64,000 bases of DNA from Ichthyophis bannanicus. Taxonomy: Eukaryota > Chordata > Amphibia > Gymnophiona > Ichthyophiidae. This document shows, in pieces, positions 20,505-32,244 of the stretch. Made by a program: the position numbers and the translations under genes. Location of the stretch: positions 922,026,522 through 922,090,521 of the forward strand of contig CM066035.1 of assembly GCA_033557465.1 (NCBI GenBank), read 5' to 3'. The notes under the pieces are model-generated. The model searched no databases. It worked only from the letters and a program-made list of their open reading frames with translations, and was not told the origin of the DNA. Every line of letters begins with the position of its first letter. The stretch's first letter is position 1.

Positions 20505-23090
20505 GCCTTATTCAGGTCTACGCTGCATAGGCTGTCAGAAGAAACTAAAGGACCTCAAGCATCAGCTGTGCTCTTCCCCCAGCGACTTGATTCCCCAGTT
20601 AAACTTGGGAACTCCTGAGCCTGGTTTCAGTGGAGCACCCGATTGGCTTTACGCAGCGCTGAGTCTTTGCCACGGGGACTTGGACATCCCCTGGAAGTTC
20701 AGGTATCATTTTCTGAAAGAAACCTGTAAGTAGACTGTTTTTTTCTTACTTGCTTCAGCTGCCCTGGGTTGATTTCAACTGCATCCGGACCGGCTGCCTC
20801 TGTGTTTTGAAGTTCTTTCTTTAAATTTTTAATCCACAATCTGCAGCCGAGTTACTTTGTAAGTCTTACTGGAATATTGTACCTGTCTTATTCAATATAC
20901 CGTTTGATTGGACTTTTAAGTCAGTGTTTTGGATACTGACTGTTTTGGGCTCGGCCTAAAAAGGCTTACTCACTGTAATCTTCAGTACAGCTGGGTTTGG
21001 GCTTCTCCATCCCTCCCCAGAAACACCTTTCAGCCCCTGCCATGAAAGTCTGAGTGGCTGCGGAGGGATCAAACTCTATTTTCCCTCCTTTCAGACTTAC
21101 CCTGACTGACAGTTTCTCTGTACCAGCACAGTGAATGACTGACAGTTTCCTTATCAGCTCAGTGAATACCTGACAGTTTTTCTGTGCCAGCGGCTGTTTT
21201 GTTTTTCTCTTCAGTGTTTCTTTTTGGAGGGAACAGCTCTGGACAGCAGTTTCCACACCTTTAAACATGCTGTGAAGATACGGGGAGTTTCAAAATCCTT
21301 TTCTTGAAGAGTCTTCTGTTTCCCTGAGCCTACCTTGATTTTTGTTTTAACCACCAAGAACAAAAAAAAAAGGAGAAAAGGTGGTTTAAGTCTCTGCAAT
21401 GCTTGTTTCTCTGGCTGTATTATATGTGATATGTCATAAGCCGAAGGGGGAATTAATAGAAACATAGAAACATGACGACAGAAAAAGACCACAAGGCCCA
21501 TCTAGTCTGTCCTTCCATAACAACAACTACAACAGTCCACTTTTTACCTTTAGAGATCCTCTGTGTTGGTCCCATGCTTTTTTGAATTCAGTTACTGTCC
21601 TCATCTCCACCACCTCCACTGGGAGACTATTCCACGGATCCACTACTCTTTCCGTAAAGAAATATTTCCGCATATCACTCCTGAATCTATCTCCCTTCAC
21701 CCTCATCCCATGTCCCCTCGTAGCAGAACTTGCTTTCAATTGAAAGAGGCTCTCTCCCTGAACATTTATGCCACGGAGGTATTTAAACATCTCAATCATA
21801 TCACCTCTATCCCGCCTTTCCTCTAAGGTGTACATATTAAGATCCTTAAGTCTGTCCTCATATGCTTTATAATGAAGCCCATTAATCATTTTAGTAGCAA
21901 CCCTCTGCACCGACTCCATCCTGTTCACATCCTTTTGAAAGGTGCGGTCTCCAGAATTGCACACTATACTCCAAATAGATTGCTTGTGTTCCACCTGCAC
22001 GCTGCATCCGGGAGACTCTTCCCCCATTCCCACTGTGCTGCTAGATGGGATCATCAGCACCTTATCTCCTCCCTCCTCGGAGCCCCTGCTGCATGATATT
22101 CCTGCGGGAAAGGACTCAGTCAGCTCCCATTTCGCTTCCACATCCGCTGGAAGCCACAGCAGCCTTGACTGACAGTGCGTTCCTCACACTCTTCCATCTG
22201 GCATGACACCTGTGGCGTTTGGAGTCTTTTGGTATATCTCCGACACCCGCCCAGTAGCAGGCAAGGATATGGCGTGGTCTCGCAAGTGGTCCCGTAAGTC
22301 CTCAGACCTTAGAGCAGTACGTCCTCCTAGGAGCGTTGCATGTGCCTGGCGGGGTACTATGGATATTCAAGAAGACTTTAAATCTTAAGAGGTCAGCCCT
22401 GACTCGTTGGAGTAAGGAGATGGGGAATATTCTCCGTCTGTTTTCTTCGCTGACAGTTCTCAGCCTTTTTCGGAAAGAGGAGTTGCCGGCTCTAATCACT
22501 CAGGTGATGCAGTCGCTGCTCCTAGCCGACACGCCTGATCCTCAGGGTTCTCAAATCCGGTTGCAGCCGGATCCCATTTTCCAGGGCATTCGTCGGGCAC
22601 GCGGTATTGGTCAGTTATACCCTTGGTCTCCCTCTGACTTGGACCGTTGGCTGGCATACCCGACAGTTGATGCATTATGACCAGGGTCACCGGGAATACC
22701 ACACTTCCAGTTGAGGGCGGAGCGGCACTCCGCGACCAACAAGACCTAGAGAGTTGGGAGTCTGCTAAAGACGGATTTTTCCTTGGCACGCTATTTCCTT
22801 CCTGCAGGGGTGTGCTGAGGTCTAGCAGCTCCGGCCTCCCTTCGATGGATTCAGCAGCTTCCAGGTGTTCCCTAGTTGGTTCATTTAGAATCCATCGCTG
22901 CATTCCGGGCAGAAGCATTCTGTGATCTCTTGCGGCTCTCGGCTCGCTTCCTAGCACCGGTGTCGGTAGCTCAGAGATGGCTCTGCCTGCGTCAATGGGC
23001 AGCGGATGTTGCTTCGTTTAAAGGCTCCAGCGTTGAGATGCCATTCGTCCCGGTCCACCATAGGAAGGAGGACTGGGCCGTTACTCTGTC
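20505..23090 (+). pseudogene. gag remnant of DIRS-C
   Basis: Candidate start MPYSGLRCIGCQKKLKDLKH with a Cys pair. A CR1 interrupts at 21455. Afterwards LFRKEELPALITQVMQSLLL (about 22470-22530) and AEAFCDLLRLSARFLAPVSV (about 22910-22970) resemble gag blocks; the first is shared with DIRS-J at 27180-27240. Frames change several times. The C-terminal part joins RT-connection sequence near 23090 without an RT palm. Confidence 0.6.
21455..21980 (-). mobile_element. CR1-like LINE 3' end in DIRS-C
   Basis: The minus strand gives the CR1/L2-type ORF2 C-terminus: MESVQRVATKMINGLHYKAY, TLEERRDRGDMIEMFKYL and KYFFTERVVDPWNSLPVEVV. The 3' end has the GTTTCTATGTTTCTAT-type tail (plus-strand AGAAACATAGAAACATGAC at about 21459). 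Strongly 5' truncated. The frame runs on into the flanking gag, giving an artificial long ORF. Confidence 0.88.
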
Positions 23091-24100
23091 TATTTTGGGA
23101 TGCTTCAGGTCCTGGATTTTTCTAGGGGCTTGGTTCGACACTCGTCGGGGACGGGTGTTTCTACCTCAGGAACGCTTTCAGAAGATCTCTCTTCAGCTCC
23201 GCCGCTGCTTGGATCAAGCGGCGCCTCGGACTTGGGGCTACCTTCCACTCTTGGGGTCCATGGCAGCAACGGTAGCCCTCGTTCCGTGGGCGAGAGCGCA
23301 CATGCGCTGCTTGCAGTCGGCGCTTCTATCTCGTTGGTCGCCGGTATCGGAGAGTTATCGAATCCGGTTGCCTCTGCTTCCGCCGGTGCGCCGCAGCCTC
23401 CGCTGGTGGCGTCAGGCACACAATCTTCTGCGGGGGGTCCCTCTGGAGTCTCTGCGCTGCATCTTGGTGACGCCAGTCACCATCCTCTCCGGTTGGGGAG
23501 CACCTTGCGGCTTAGCCTCGGCGCAGGGGAGTTGGTCACCTCGCGAAGCCCAATGGTCTATCAGTCGTCTCGAAACGCGGAAAGTGCGCTTAGCCCTTCT
23601 TCAGTTTCAGCCTCTTCTGCGGCGGCGTGCGGTTCGGATCCTGTCTGACACCACGACGGTTGCTTACCTAAGCCGCCTAGGCGGCGCGGAATGTCCCGGT
23701 GTCTCACAGGAAAGGCGTTTTCCTCCTCTCGTGGGCGGAGAAACATCTTCAGGCTATCGGCACAGCACATAGCAGGCGTGGACAATGTGAAAGCCGATTT
23801 TCTCGGCCGGCACTCTCTGGAGGCCAGGGGGTTGGGCTCTGCAGCCGGATGCGTTCCAGTCCATTGTTCACCTGTGGGGACTACCGACCATGGTTCTAAT
23901 GGCTACAGCGCAGACTGCCAAGGCTTCGCTTTACTTCAGCCATTGGAGGGACAAGGGAGCGCACGGCATAGATGCTCTCTCTCAGCCGTGGCCTACTCAT
24001 CTTCTCCTGTATGTTTTTCCCTCCCTAATCCATGATATGCATGGTTCTCTAGCGGCTCAGAGACCATCGCGGCCCAGTGCTCCTGCTGGCTCCAAATTAG
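23091..24100 (+). pseudogene. RT connection / RNase H / methyltransferase remnant of DIRS-C
   Basis: Begins at WIFLGAWFDTRRGRVFLPQE, the block that normally lies after the YLDD motif, so fingers, palm and YLDD are deleted. GSMAATVALVPWARAHMR follows. RNase H blocks are altered: TPVTILSGWGA replaces TTDAS, and SDTTTVAYLSR replaces QTDNQVA. The methyltransferase part (IDALSQPWPTHLLLYVFPSL) is near 23960-24030. Non-functional. Confidence 0.75.
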
Positions 24101-24229
24101 CCTCGCGGACCATGGTATGCGGATATCTTCCGTCTGTCTCGAGCGTCGCCGCTCCACCTCGAGGCGTTTCGCGGCCTTCTAATTCAGGGACCAGTGGAGA
24201 TGGGAGACCCGGCTCCTTATTCGCTTACG

Positions 24230-25270
24230 GCCTGGCTATTGAATGCCACCAGTTTGCTTGCTACGGCTATTCGCCTAGCGTGGTCGTGGCGCTTCTCACA
24301 GCGCGGCGGTCTTCTACGTCGCTGGCTTACGCTCGGGTTTGGCGTCTATTGACGGTTGGTGTTAGCGAAATAACCTCTTTCCCTGGAGTTGCGGTGTCCC
24401 GGACATCCTGTCCTTTTTACCGGCTGGAGTGGATAAGGAATTAGCACTCGGTTCCTTGTGAGTGCAAGTGGCCGTTTAACTTGTTTTCAGGGTTCTATTG
24501 CGGAGCGATCGATAGCTTCGCATTCGGACGTGTCTCGCTTTCTCCGCGGAGTTAGGGCCTTCCGGCCTCCTCTATGTTCGCCTGTGCCGGCGTAGGCTCT
24601 CGCACTTGTCCTCTGTGCCCTCGTTGCTCCTCCCTTTGAGCCTCTGAGGGCCTGTTCTCTTAAAGATTTGGCTCTGAAGGCAGTCTTGTTGGTGGCCATA
24701 ACTTCGGCACGCCGTATTTCTGAGCGCCAGGCTCTCTCGTGTCGAGATCCCTATCTCTCATTTTCCTCAGAAGGCGTTTCTCGGCGAACTGTCCCTTCCT
24801 TTTTGCCCAAAGGTGCTGACACCGTTCACTGTTAACCAGCCTCTTTTCTTTCCGCCTTTTCCAAAGGCGCAGTGTGACAGTGGTTGGTCTCCGTTGCGGG
24901 CGGTGGACCTTGAGAAGGTTCTTTTTCGGTGTTTGAGGGTCACGAAACCTTTCCGTATGACTGTTCCTCTTCTGTCTTGTTCGCGGGTCCTCGTCGGGGA
25001 TCCGCAGCCTCCAAATCTACCATTTCTAGATGGGTTAGGGAGGCTATTGAGGCGGCATACCATCTTCTGGGAGAGCCAGCTCCACCAGGTCTCCGTGCTC
25101 ACTCCACTCGGGCGCAAACAGCTTCGTGGGTCAGGAGGTCTTGATATTTGCCGGGCGGCGTCGCTGTCCACCTTTGTCGGTCATTATAGGTGGGACGTTC
25201 ATGCCCGTCAGGCGGTCCGTTTTGGAGTTGCTGAGCTGTCAGCGGCCTTGCCCCCCCTTGAAAGCAGGTA
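24230..25270 (+). pseudogene. Tyrosine recombinase of DIRS-C
   Basis: STSLAYARVWRLL (N-terminal), PPFEPLRACSLKDLALKAVL, ITSARRISERQAL (catalytic Arg, about 24700), VREAIEAAYHLLGEP, LRAHSTRAQTASW (H-x-x-R, about 25100) and STFVGHYRWDVHARQ (Tyr, about 25170). At least three frameshifts. Confidence 0.75.
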
Positions 25271-25282
25271 GCTTGGGTACTG

Positions 25283-25375
25283 CCCGTTTGTCTGGACTGG
25301 TCTAGCAGTATGAACTGGAAGGAGAAATTTCACTTACCGTTAATTTCCTTTCTTGGAATACTGCTAGACCAGTCC
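25283..25375 (+). repeat. ICR of DIRS-C
   Basis: CTGGACTGGTCTAGCAGTAT, then GGAGAAATTTCACTTACCG, then TACTGCTAGACCAGTCC: exact complements of the two element ends. Confidence 0.88.
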
Positions 25376-25554
25376 AGGACCCGCCCTGCTGTCTGTTGGA
25401 GTGCCGCTGGTGCGGTGCAGCCGCCGACCGCGGTTCTTCTCTTTGCCTGTATGCCTCGCCCTGGGCAGTCCATGGGTTCGTAGGTGGATACTGTTCTTCG
25501 GCTCCCTTGTATATAGTTCACTTGAGACCCTCTGGGGTGATGTTACAGTTGATG

Positions 25555-25745
25555 TTGCATTAGCTTGTAGACGTAACTGAGGGAGACCCCTAGGGGTAGG
25601 ATTATATCACCAGGCTCCAGCCTATCAGAGCTCTGGTAGAATTCTCTGTCTCCAAGATCTGCTGGCAGGGGTGCATAACCCGTTTGTCTGGACTGGTCTA
25701 GCAGTATTCCAGGAAAGGAAATTAACGGTAAGTGAAATTTCTCCT
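25555..25745 (+). repeat. Right TIR and extension of DIRS-C
   Basis: Inverted copy of 19473-19640. It ends AATTAACGGTAAGTGAAATT; GTAAGT at 25728-25733. Confidence 0.85.
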
Positions 25746-25789
25746 TCTCTCACATCCTCTGATCTTGTCTCCTCTTCTGCTCTGGTATG

Positions 25790-25963
25790 AAATGATTTAT
25801 CCAGTCACAAGCAGGTGGGAAGCAGGCACGCATGCTCAGAGGCAACAAAGCTGCTCTGAGCTGAGAGAAATGTGGTACAAGGCTTAGTCTGGGGATGTCA
25901 TCTTTGAGTGTGGCTTCATACCTTTGCTGTCTACGCAGAATCCACATTACAGGTAGACTATGC
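25790..25963 (+). repeat. Right TIR of DIRS-G
   Basis: GTGCTCAGAGGCAACAAAGC-type sequence, inverted relative to 13440-13560. It ends CCACATTACAGGTAGACTAT, with a weak GTAGAC where other copies have GTRAGT. Confidence 0.75.
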
Positions 25964-27360
25964 TTTCTGAATAAAATCTGAATAATTTAGGAAAAGATTG
26001 ATTTAAATGCTCGTGAACGACCACCTTAAAGATAACTCACTTGAACATGACGTGGGAGGCTCCACTAGACTGCGATCTTTTCGGTAGCCATAGGAGGAGG
26101 GAAAATTGGTTCAGCTCCATTCTCTTACGCTGATAAGGACCTGTTGAGCAGCCAGAAAAATGGAAGGATTAGAAGGATTTGGAAGAGTTCAACAGCCACA
26201 CAGCCTCAGTGCCCCCCCTCCTCCTCTGTCCCCCTGTTCTCTCCTGAAGATTGCAAAAGGCTCTTGGAGAAATCTGCCTTCCAGCCACCTTAAAAACACA
26301 GTGCCTGCAAAGCAGAGAAATGGTTTTCAGGGGAGTAGAATTGAGCCTGGCATGGATTTCTGTTTGGGGCTCTCAGGGTGAGTACCAATACCTGACCTCA
26401 TCATTGTTCTTGAGGGCTTCTGATTCCATTTGTCAGGGGTGCAATTTGGGGTGGATTGCTGGTGACAATTGGCATGGTGTGGGAGTCTCCTACTGTTTTC
26501 TGCACGTGTTACTAGCGCCTTTTACTATTGTGCGCCTGGGGGTAGCATGGTCCTAGTACATATTCTGCTCAAGCGGCTCCAATGCACATTCCTACCCAAG
26601 CACCTGTTTCATGCATTGCTATAAAAGTGCTGTCAATAGCACCTTCTGCTCTTCTTGCATGGCAGCTTCCGAATCATCCCTGGAGAGCCCATTCCCCCTT
26701 CTTAGTAGGGGATACAGTTGGTCCGGTCTTGCCTGTCTCAGGGCAGGAGGTGGTGGAGGCACTTGTTTGTAAGGATGACCAGCTGGTCTGAGGTTCCGGT
26801 GACTCTGTTATGGGCCGTTCCCTGTCCTCTAGATGTTGGGCAGCAGCTATGTCTCCTGTTGGAGTCATTTCCGAGAGGAGAGCTTCCGGAGTCCGTATTG
26901 TCCTCTCTGGAATTCTTTTCCTTTTTTACAATAGGCATAGTCATCTGGCAATGCAAATTCAAACCCTGTTGTCTCCGGGTTCCCCCGAGTGCAGTCTTGT
27001 GAGTGGCAGGTTGAGAGTGGAAGCCCTGTTTGATTACCTATGGCTAAGCATTCCTGGTGATGGGTGCCCTTGGAGATGAGGATCAACTGCGACTTGGATT
27101 CAGGTGTCTCTTTTGGGTTCTGATGTGGTTGAAGAAATACTCGCCTTCAGAGGATTGTGAAGAAGCCGGTGTTATCTGCCTGTTCTGGAAGGAAGAACTG
27201 GCAGCATTGGTTGCCATAGTCTCGTCCACTTTGTGCTTGGTGGATGCTCCAGGCATTCAGCAGGAGCCAAGGGTGCATTCACTCCTGCAAGAGGTGTAGA
27301 AACCACTGATGTCTTCCCGTTCTTGAAGGTGCTCAAAAGCATGTTCCAGTCAGAGTGGGA
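25964..27360 (+). pseudogene. gag region of DIRS-J, 5' part
   Basis: Presumed leader and gag of J between G and D. Only 27130-27295 is recognisable: VICLFWKEELAALVAIVSST and CLVDAPGIQQEP match the DIRS-C block at 22470. The rest is diverged, with no other gene seen. It continues at 34046 after D. Confidence 0.55.
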
Positions 27361-27540
27361 TTCTCCAGGAACAAGCAGGAAGTCAGTCCTCGCATATGTG
27401 TGACGGCGGCGATGAAGCCCTTGTGTGGAGCAATTCCCCAGCTTTCAAAAAAAGCCTTTGGGATTACATCGCGCATGCGCGGTTCCCTTCCCACCAAAGG
27501 GTGCCATCTTGCTCAGTCTTCTTTTTTACGCAGAGCCCAA
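27361..27540 (+). repeat. Left TIR of DIRS-D
   Basis: Contains GTCCTCGCATATG and GCGCATGCGC at 27471-27480, with GCCATCTT at 27503-27510. Inverted relative to 33865-34020. Confidence 0.85.
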
Positions 27541-27762
27541 TGGACGTAATCCTGTTTTCCACTGTGGAAAAAGTAGAAAAGTTGATTAGATTTTTCAGCG
27601 TCCTGGTTCAACACCGGTTCCCCTTCCCACCCTCAGCTCAGTACACCGGTATCGAGTCTGGTCCAATTTTTCGTTTTTGTCCTTCGTGACTAGCGTTTGC
27701 ACTCTTTTTAGTTTTCACTGGCAGCCCAGTTGTTTGACCTTGCAGGGGCCCTTTTTCTCCCG

Positions 27763-29645
27763 ATGGCTGCCAGCGGGTTTAAGAAATGTGATCGGTGTAA
27801 GAAGTTGATGTCTCTCACAGACACACATGACTGCTGCCTCCGTTGCCTCAGCCCCGAACATGACCCGGTCGTCTGTGGGCCGTGTGGTAAGATGTCTTTG
27901 AAGTCTTTGAAGAGCAGCCAGCAGCAGCGTGACAGGAATTTTTCCGAGTCCGCCTCAGACCGGGCCCAGACCTCATCAGAGGACTCGACATCTCGGGAAT
28001 CGGAGCCCGGGCACCTTCGTGGGTCCTCTGAGCGGGGGTCTCCCTCCAGGGAACACCAGAGGAAAAAAACTTGAGGGCGGCATCACTGGACGCCTCTGAT
28101 CAGCTTGGGCCCTCGGGTTCCAGGCCGCGGAGCCTGGACCGCTGCCCTGGGTCCTCTGAGTCGGAGCAGCCGGCTAAACAACCTCACAGGGAGCCAGAGG
28201 CGTCGAGCAAGGTAACTTCAGTTGTCCTCGTGGACTCTCCTCCGGGAGAGCCAGCGTGGGGCCTGAGCCGGGAGCTGCGGAGCCTTCTGAGCTCGGTCTC
28301 ATGTTGGCGGCCCTGGAGAACAGCATGGCTGCCTTCATGGAGCAGCAGCAGGCACTGATGGCCGGTTTCGCCAGTCCATCCGCCCCGACCATCGGGACAT
28401 CGATGTCTAAGTCGACGCCGGAGGCCGGTCCGATCCTCGAGTCGATCAGATCTTGAGTTGATCCTCGGCCAAGGTCCCCCTCGACCTCCTGTTTGGGACC
28501 GAGGTCGTCGATGCCGGTGCCCTTGGCGTCGGGGCAGTCAGGCCCAAAGCCCTCGAGGCCGGAGCCCATCGAGTCCTCATTGGAGGAGTCGGCGTGGGAG
28601 AGAGAGGAGGAAGACTTCCCAGACACCTTCCGGACCCGGTTTATCCCATCGGACTCACTGGGTTTGGAGCCACGGACTAGGTCCCCCCCGGAGGACACTC
28701 AGTTCTTGGACTTTGTCAGGGACAGGGCCAAGGCTTTGGCATTCCCTGCGGATGCCGAGGAGGAGCCGAAGAGCTCGATGCCCTCCAGTATGACTCTCCC
28801 CCGAAGGAGGCCCTTACTGTACCAGTGCCTCCGATGTTGAAACGGCTGATGCTCCGCATGCGGGATTCCCCGGCCTTGATGCCGGTACCCAGCAAGGTGG
28901 TCGATTCCATCTATCGAGTCCGCAAGAGTCCTGGGTTCCAGAAAGCGTAGCTGCCGCACAACTCCATGGTTGTGGAATCGGCCATGCACTGGCTGAAAAG
29001 CCAAAAAACGCACTCCTTGGTGCCTCCTGGCTGGGAGGCCCAAATCCTGAAAGTGCTACAGGGCTCGATGCTGTCATGCCATGTCCAAACTTACCAGCTG
29101 TACATGGGCATGTACTTGCGAGACCTAGCAAAGGAGATTGCCGGGTTCTCGGCTGGCCTGTCCAAGGAACCCTTGCAGCGCTTCAAGGCCTTGTTCACAG
29201 GGATCAGAGAGTGCTTGGAGTTCATGTCTCGAGCAGTTTACAATGGCTTCGAGACTTTGGCCCAAGTAGCCGCGGCCGGCATAGGTGCACGCCATTAGGC
29301 CTGGTTCATGTTGGGTTCAGGACAAGTTTGTTGATGTCCCGTGCCTAGGAGACAACCTCTTGGGCAAACCCATGATTGAGAAAGCTGCAGAACTCGAGTC
29401 CGAGTACTTGACCCGGACAAGGTTGTCGAAGAAGACATCTGCACCTTCTCACAAGGAGGAGGCCTCGAGGGAAAAAGTCCTTTTTCCTGAGGAAGGGTGC
29501 GGCTTACAGAAACTACCCCACTTACCAGCCCACCCCAGCTCCCCAGCAGGGGCAGCAGGTCAGGGGATAGGGGCATGGCCCACTTAAGCCAAAGACCCCC
29601 AAGCCTCCAGCTCTGGCTCCTACCCAGCCGGGAGGGGATTTTTGA
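27763..29645 (+). pseudogene. gag of DIRS-D
   Basis: The start MAASGFKKCDRCKKLMSLTD matches E gag. Cys/His cluster CDRC, CLRC, EH, C, C. Stop TGA 28072-28074 and several frame changes break it. Later blocks: FMEQQQALMAGFASP, SPPEDTQFLDFVRD, YQLYMGMYLRDLAKEIAGFS and FMSRAVYNGFETLAQVAAAG. Ends at TGA 29643-29645. The central part is Ser/Pro-rich. Confidence 0.85.
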
Positions 29646-30124
29646 CTCCCAGTGCTTAGCTCGTCTCCCACCAGTGGTTTGGCCCTGCACAGGAGGAAGG
29701 CTGGTCCTGTACGCTCACAGGTAGCCAGTCATTACTACCGACGCCTGGCTTCGGCAAGTAGTCCAGCAGGGCTACTTCACTTCCACCAGGTGCCTACCTC
29801 CTTTTTCCCAGAAGAGCCTCTCAGGCCCCCTTTTCACAGGAACCTCCTCCTGCAGGAGTTGGCAGGTCTGCTAAAGGATCAGGCGGTGGAACCGGTGCTC
29901 CACCACCTGCAGGGGCAAAGCTTCTACTCCAGGTATTTCTTCATACCAAAAAGAAAAGGAGGCCTTCGCCCCATCCTGGACTTGCAAAATCTAAACAAGT
30001 TCCTGGTGAGGGAAAAGTTCAAGATGCTTTCCCTTGAGATCCTACTGCCTTACCTCCACCAGGGGGACTGGCTATGCTCCATAGATTTAAAGGATGCTTA
30101 TACTCACATCCTCATACACCCAGA

Positions 30125-30304
30125 CATTTTATTTTATTTAGATGGATCTAGTATACCACTTTATCATTAAATCAAAGCGGTTTAGCGCATCAAACAATCG
30201 AGGTAATTGTGTGGTCAGTAGCATGCAGTGGGAGATCAAGAAGAGTGATGTGGGGTGCAGTGTGCTAGATTTTATCGGTGACCTATATACAAAGTGAGCA
30301 ATAT

Positions 30305-30359
<55 letters not shown>

Positions 30360-30887
30360 CATAAAAATAAAATAGTTAAAATAGTTATCTCCAAGTTATA
30401 ATGCCCTGTTCAATGTAATTTCAGTTTGTTCAATGTAAACCGCACTGATGCAGAATAGCGCAGTATATAAGAGAATGTAAATAAATAAAAAATAAATAAA
30501 TATATCCAAGATGAGAGCCATGTGTAAAAGTGATCTAAGATCTGGACCTGTATAGCGTTGTAGATACTGCACATAGGAGTCAGTTCAGGTGAAGTCCTTG
30601 TAGTATTTTGTAAATAGAGTTGTTTTAAGTAGCTTTCTGAAGTCCTGGATCTTTGGTTGATCTTAGGTGGTCGGGGAGAGAGTTCCATAGTGCGGGCGTT
30701 GCCAGAGAGAGTGCCCTTCTTGATGTGGCCTGATTTGTTTTGGCGAATTCCTTTGGTGTGCTGATGGTGTCCGAGGTTCCTTTTCTTCTTGGTCTTGTGC
30801 TGTGGTCGGTTTTAATGGTTGGTTGTAGGCTGTTAGCTGAGAGATTGTGTGTTATTTTGAAAATGATTATAAGTAATTTGAATAGTA
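30125..30887. mobile_element. Compound repeat insertion within DIRS-D
   Basis: Begins with ATTTTATTTTATTTAG and a TATACCAC motif (minus-oriented retroposon end). An (AC)n(AT)n tract follows, then a sense-oriented end, GCAGTATATAAGAGAATG plus AAATAAATAAAAAATAAATA. About 390 bp of unidentified repeat including GGGGAGAGAGTTCCATAGTG closes the block. Two head-to-head retroposon ends suggest two insertion events. The family was not identified. Confidence 0.6.
30309..30362. repeat. (AC)n(AT)n microsatellite
   Basis: An uninterrupted CA run followed by a TA run. Confidence 0.95.
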
Positions 30888-32244
30888 CTTACCTCAGGTT
30901 TGTGGTCAGAGGAAACCACTTCCAGTACAAGGTGCTTCCCTTTGGCCTAGCTTCTGCTCCCAGAGTATTTACCAAATGCCTAGCAGTGGTGGCGGCCTTC
31001 CTCAGAAGCCAGGGAGTCTTCGTCTTTGCATATCTGGACGACTGGCTCATCAGAGGCCAATCGGCACAGGAGGCATAGAAGGCCACTGCTCGCACAGTCA
31101 CCCTGCTCCAGCACCTAGGGGTTATCAATCACGAAAAGTCCACTTTACTCCCCACTCAGAACTTGGAGTTCATAGGGGCAAGACTGAACACATTTCAGGC
31201 ACGGGCGCACCTACTGCTGGACAGGGCAAGGCGTTTGCTGGACTTGGTACAGCAGGTCCAGCACAAACCTCAAGTCTCCTCCTATGCCTTCTGGGCCACA
31301 TGGCCTCCACGGTGCATGTAACTCCATATACTCGATTTCACATGCGCATAGCTCAGTGGAGCCTCAGAGACCAGTGGATGCAAGCCACTGGCTGCCTCAG
31401 AGACAGAGTAGCGATTTCCAAGCTACTGGTGACAGCCTTACAATGGTGGCTTCACCCTCCCAACTTGCTTCAGGGAGTACCATTCCAACCTCCCTCTCAC
31501 ACCAGAGTGCTGACGACAGATGCCTCCTTGCTGGGCTGGGGTGCCCATCGCCAGGGTTCATGCACTCAGGGTCTGTGGTCCTGGCATCCTAGAGCTTCGA
31601 ACCATCCACCTAGCTCTTCAAGCCTTCTGTCATCTTCTTGCACATCAGTCGGTGCTGATACAGACAGACAATCAGGTAGCGATATTCTACATCAACAAAC
31701 AGGGGGCACAGGATCTTGCATCCTATGCCAGGAAATCCTGGATCTCTGCTCTTTTGCAGTGGCACATCACATGCCCCTAAGGGCAGTTTATCTGCCCGGT
31801 CAGGAGAACCTCCTGGCCGACAAGTTGAGCAGGCTTCTTCAGCCTCACGAGTGGCAACTGAACTGGGATGTAGCCCAGCGGATCTTCAACCATTGGGGTC
31901 TCTCATCCATGGATCTCTTTGCCAGCCCGGAAAACCATCAGTTGCCCTGGTTCTGCTCAAGGCAGCCACATCTGCTGAGCGTGGCGGCGGATGCTTTCCT
32001 GATCTCGTGGACACAGGGCCTTCTCTATGCGTTCCCACCCACGCCCCTGGTGGCACGCACTTTGTTCAAGATTCTTCGGGACAAGGCCTCGGTCATCCTG
32101 GTAGCACCCAGGTGGCCCAGACGACCTTGGTTCCCTCTTCTCCTTCAACTGGTGGTCGAAACTCCACTCCCTCTGGGGGTGAAGCCCGACCTCTTGACCC
32201 AGGAGCAGGGTTCCTTGCTACACCCCAATCTCAGATCCCTCAGC

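Larger units (their letters stand above)
19473..25745 (+). mobile_element. DIRS-C, group 3 DIRS with internal deletion, inserted in G
   Basis: The left end TTCCAGTTCATACTGCTAG and the right end GGTAAGTGAAATTTCTCC are both predicted by the ICR at 25283-25375. About 6.3 kb, including a CR1 insertion at 21455-21980. The TIRs share CTAGGGGTCTCCCTCAG / CTGAGGGAGACCCCTAG. The RT palm is missing. Base composition in the coding half is more GC-rich than in neighbouring copies. Confidence 0.88.
13426..25963 (+). mobile_element. DIRS-G, old group 4 DIRS, interrupted by C and a 0.87-kb insert
   Basis: Own sequence: 13426-16055, 16927-19472 and 25746-25963. The left TIR (13426-about 13610, with CAGAGAAGCTTTGTTGCCCC) is the inverted match of the right TIR at 25790-25955. 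The ICR is at 19245-19330. The region 13610-14460 should hold the leader and the gag N-terminus, but only A/T-rich and low-complexity sequence is seen there. The whole copy is decayed; its proteins most resemble F. Confidence 0.8.

Noticed and set aside
21527..22141. A 204-residue minus-strand ORF as a host gene
   Set aside because: Its C-terminal part is a CR1 ORF2 end; the N-terminal part is antisense DIRS-C gag read through by chance.
28174..28698. Antisense ORF opposite D gag
   Set aside because: Same shadow effect from biased gag codons; no independent support.
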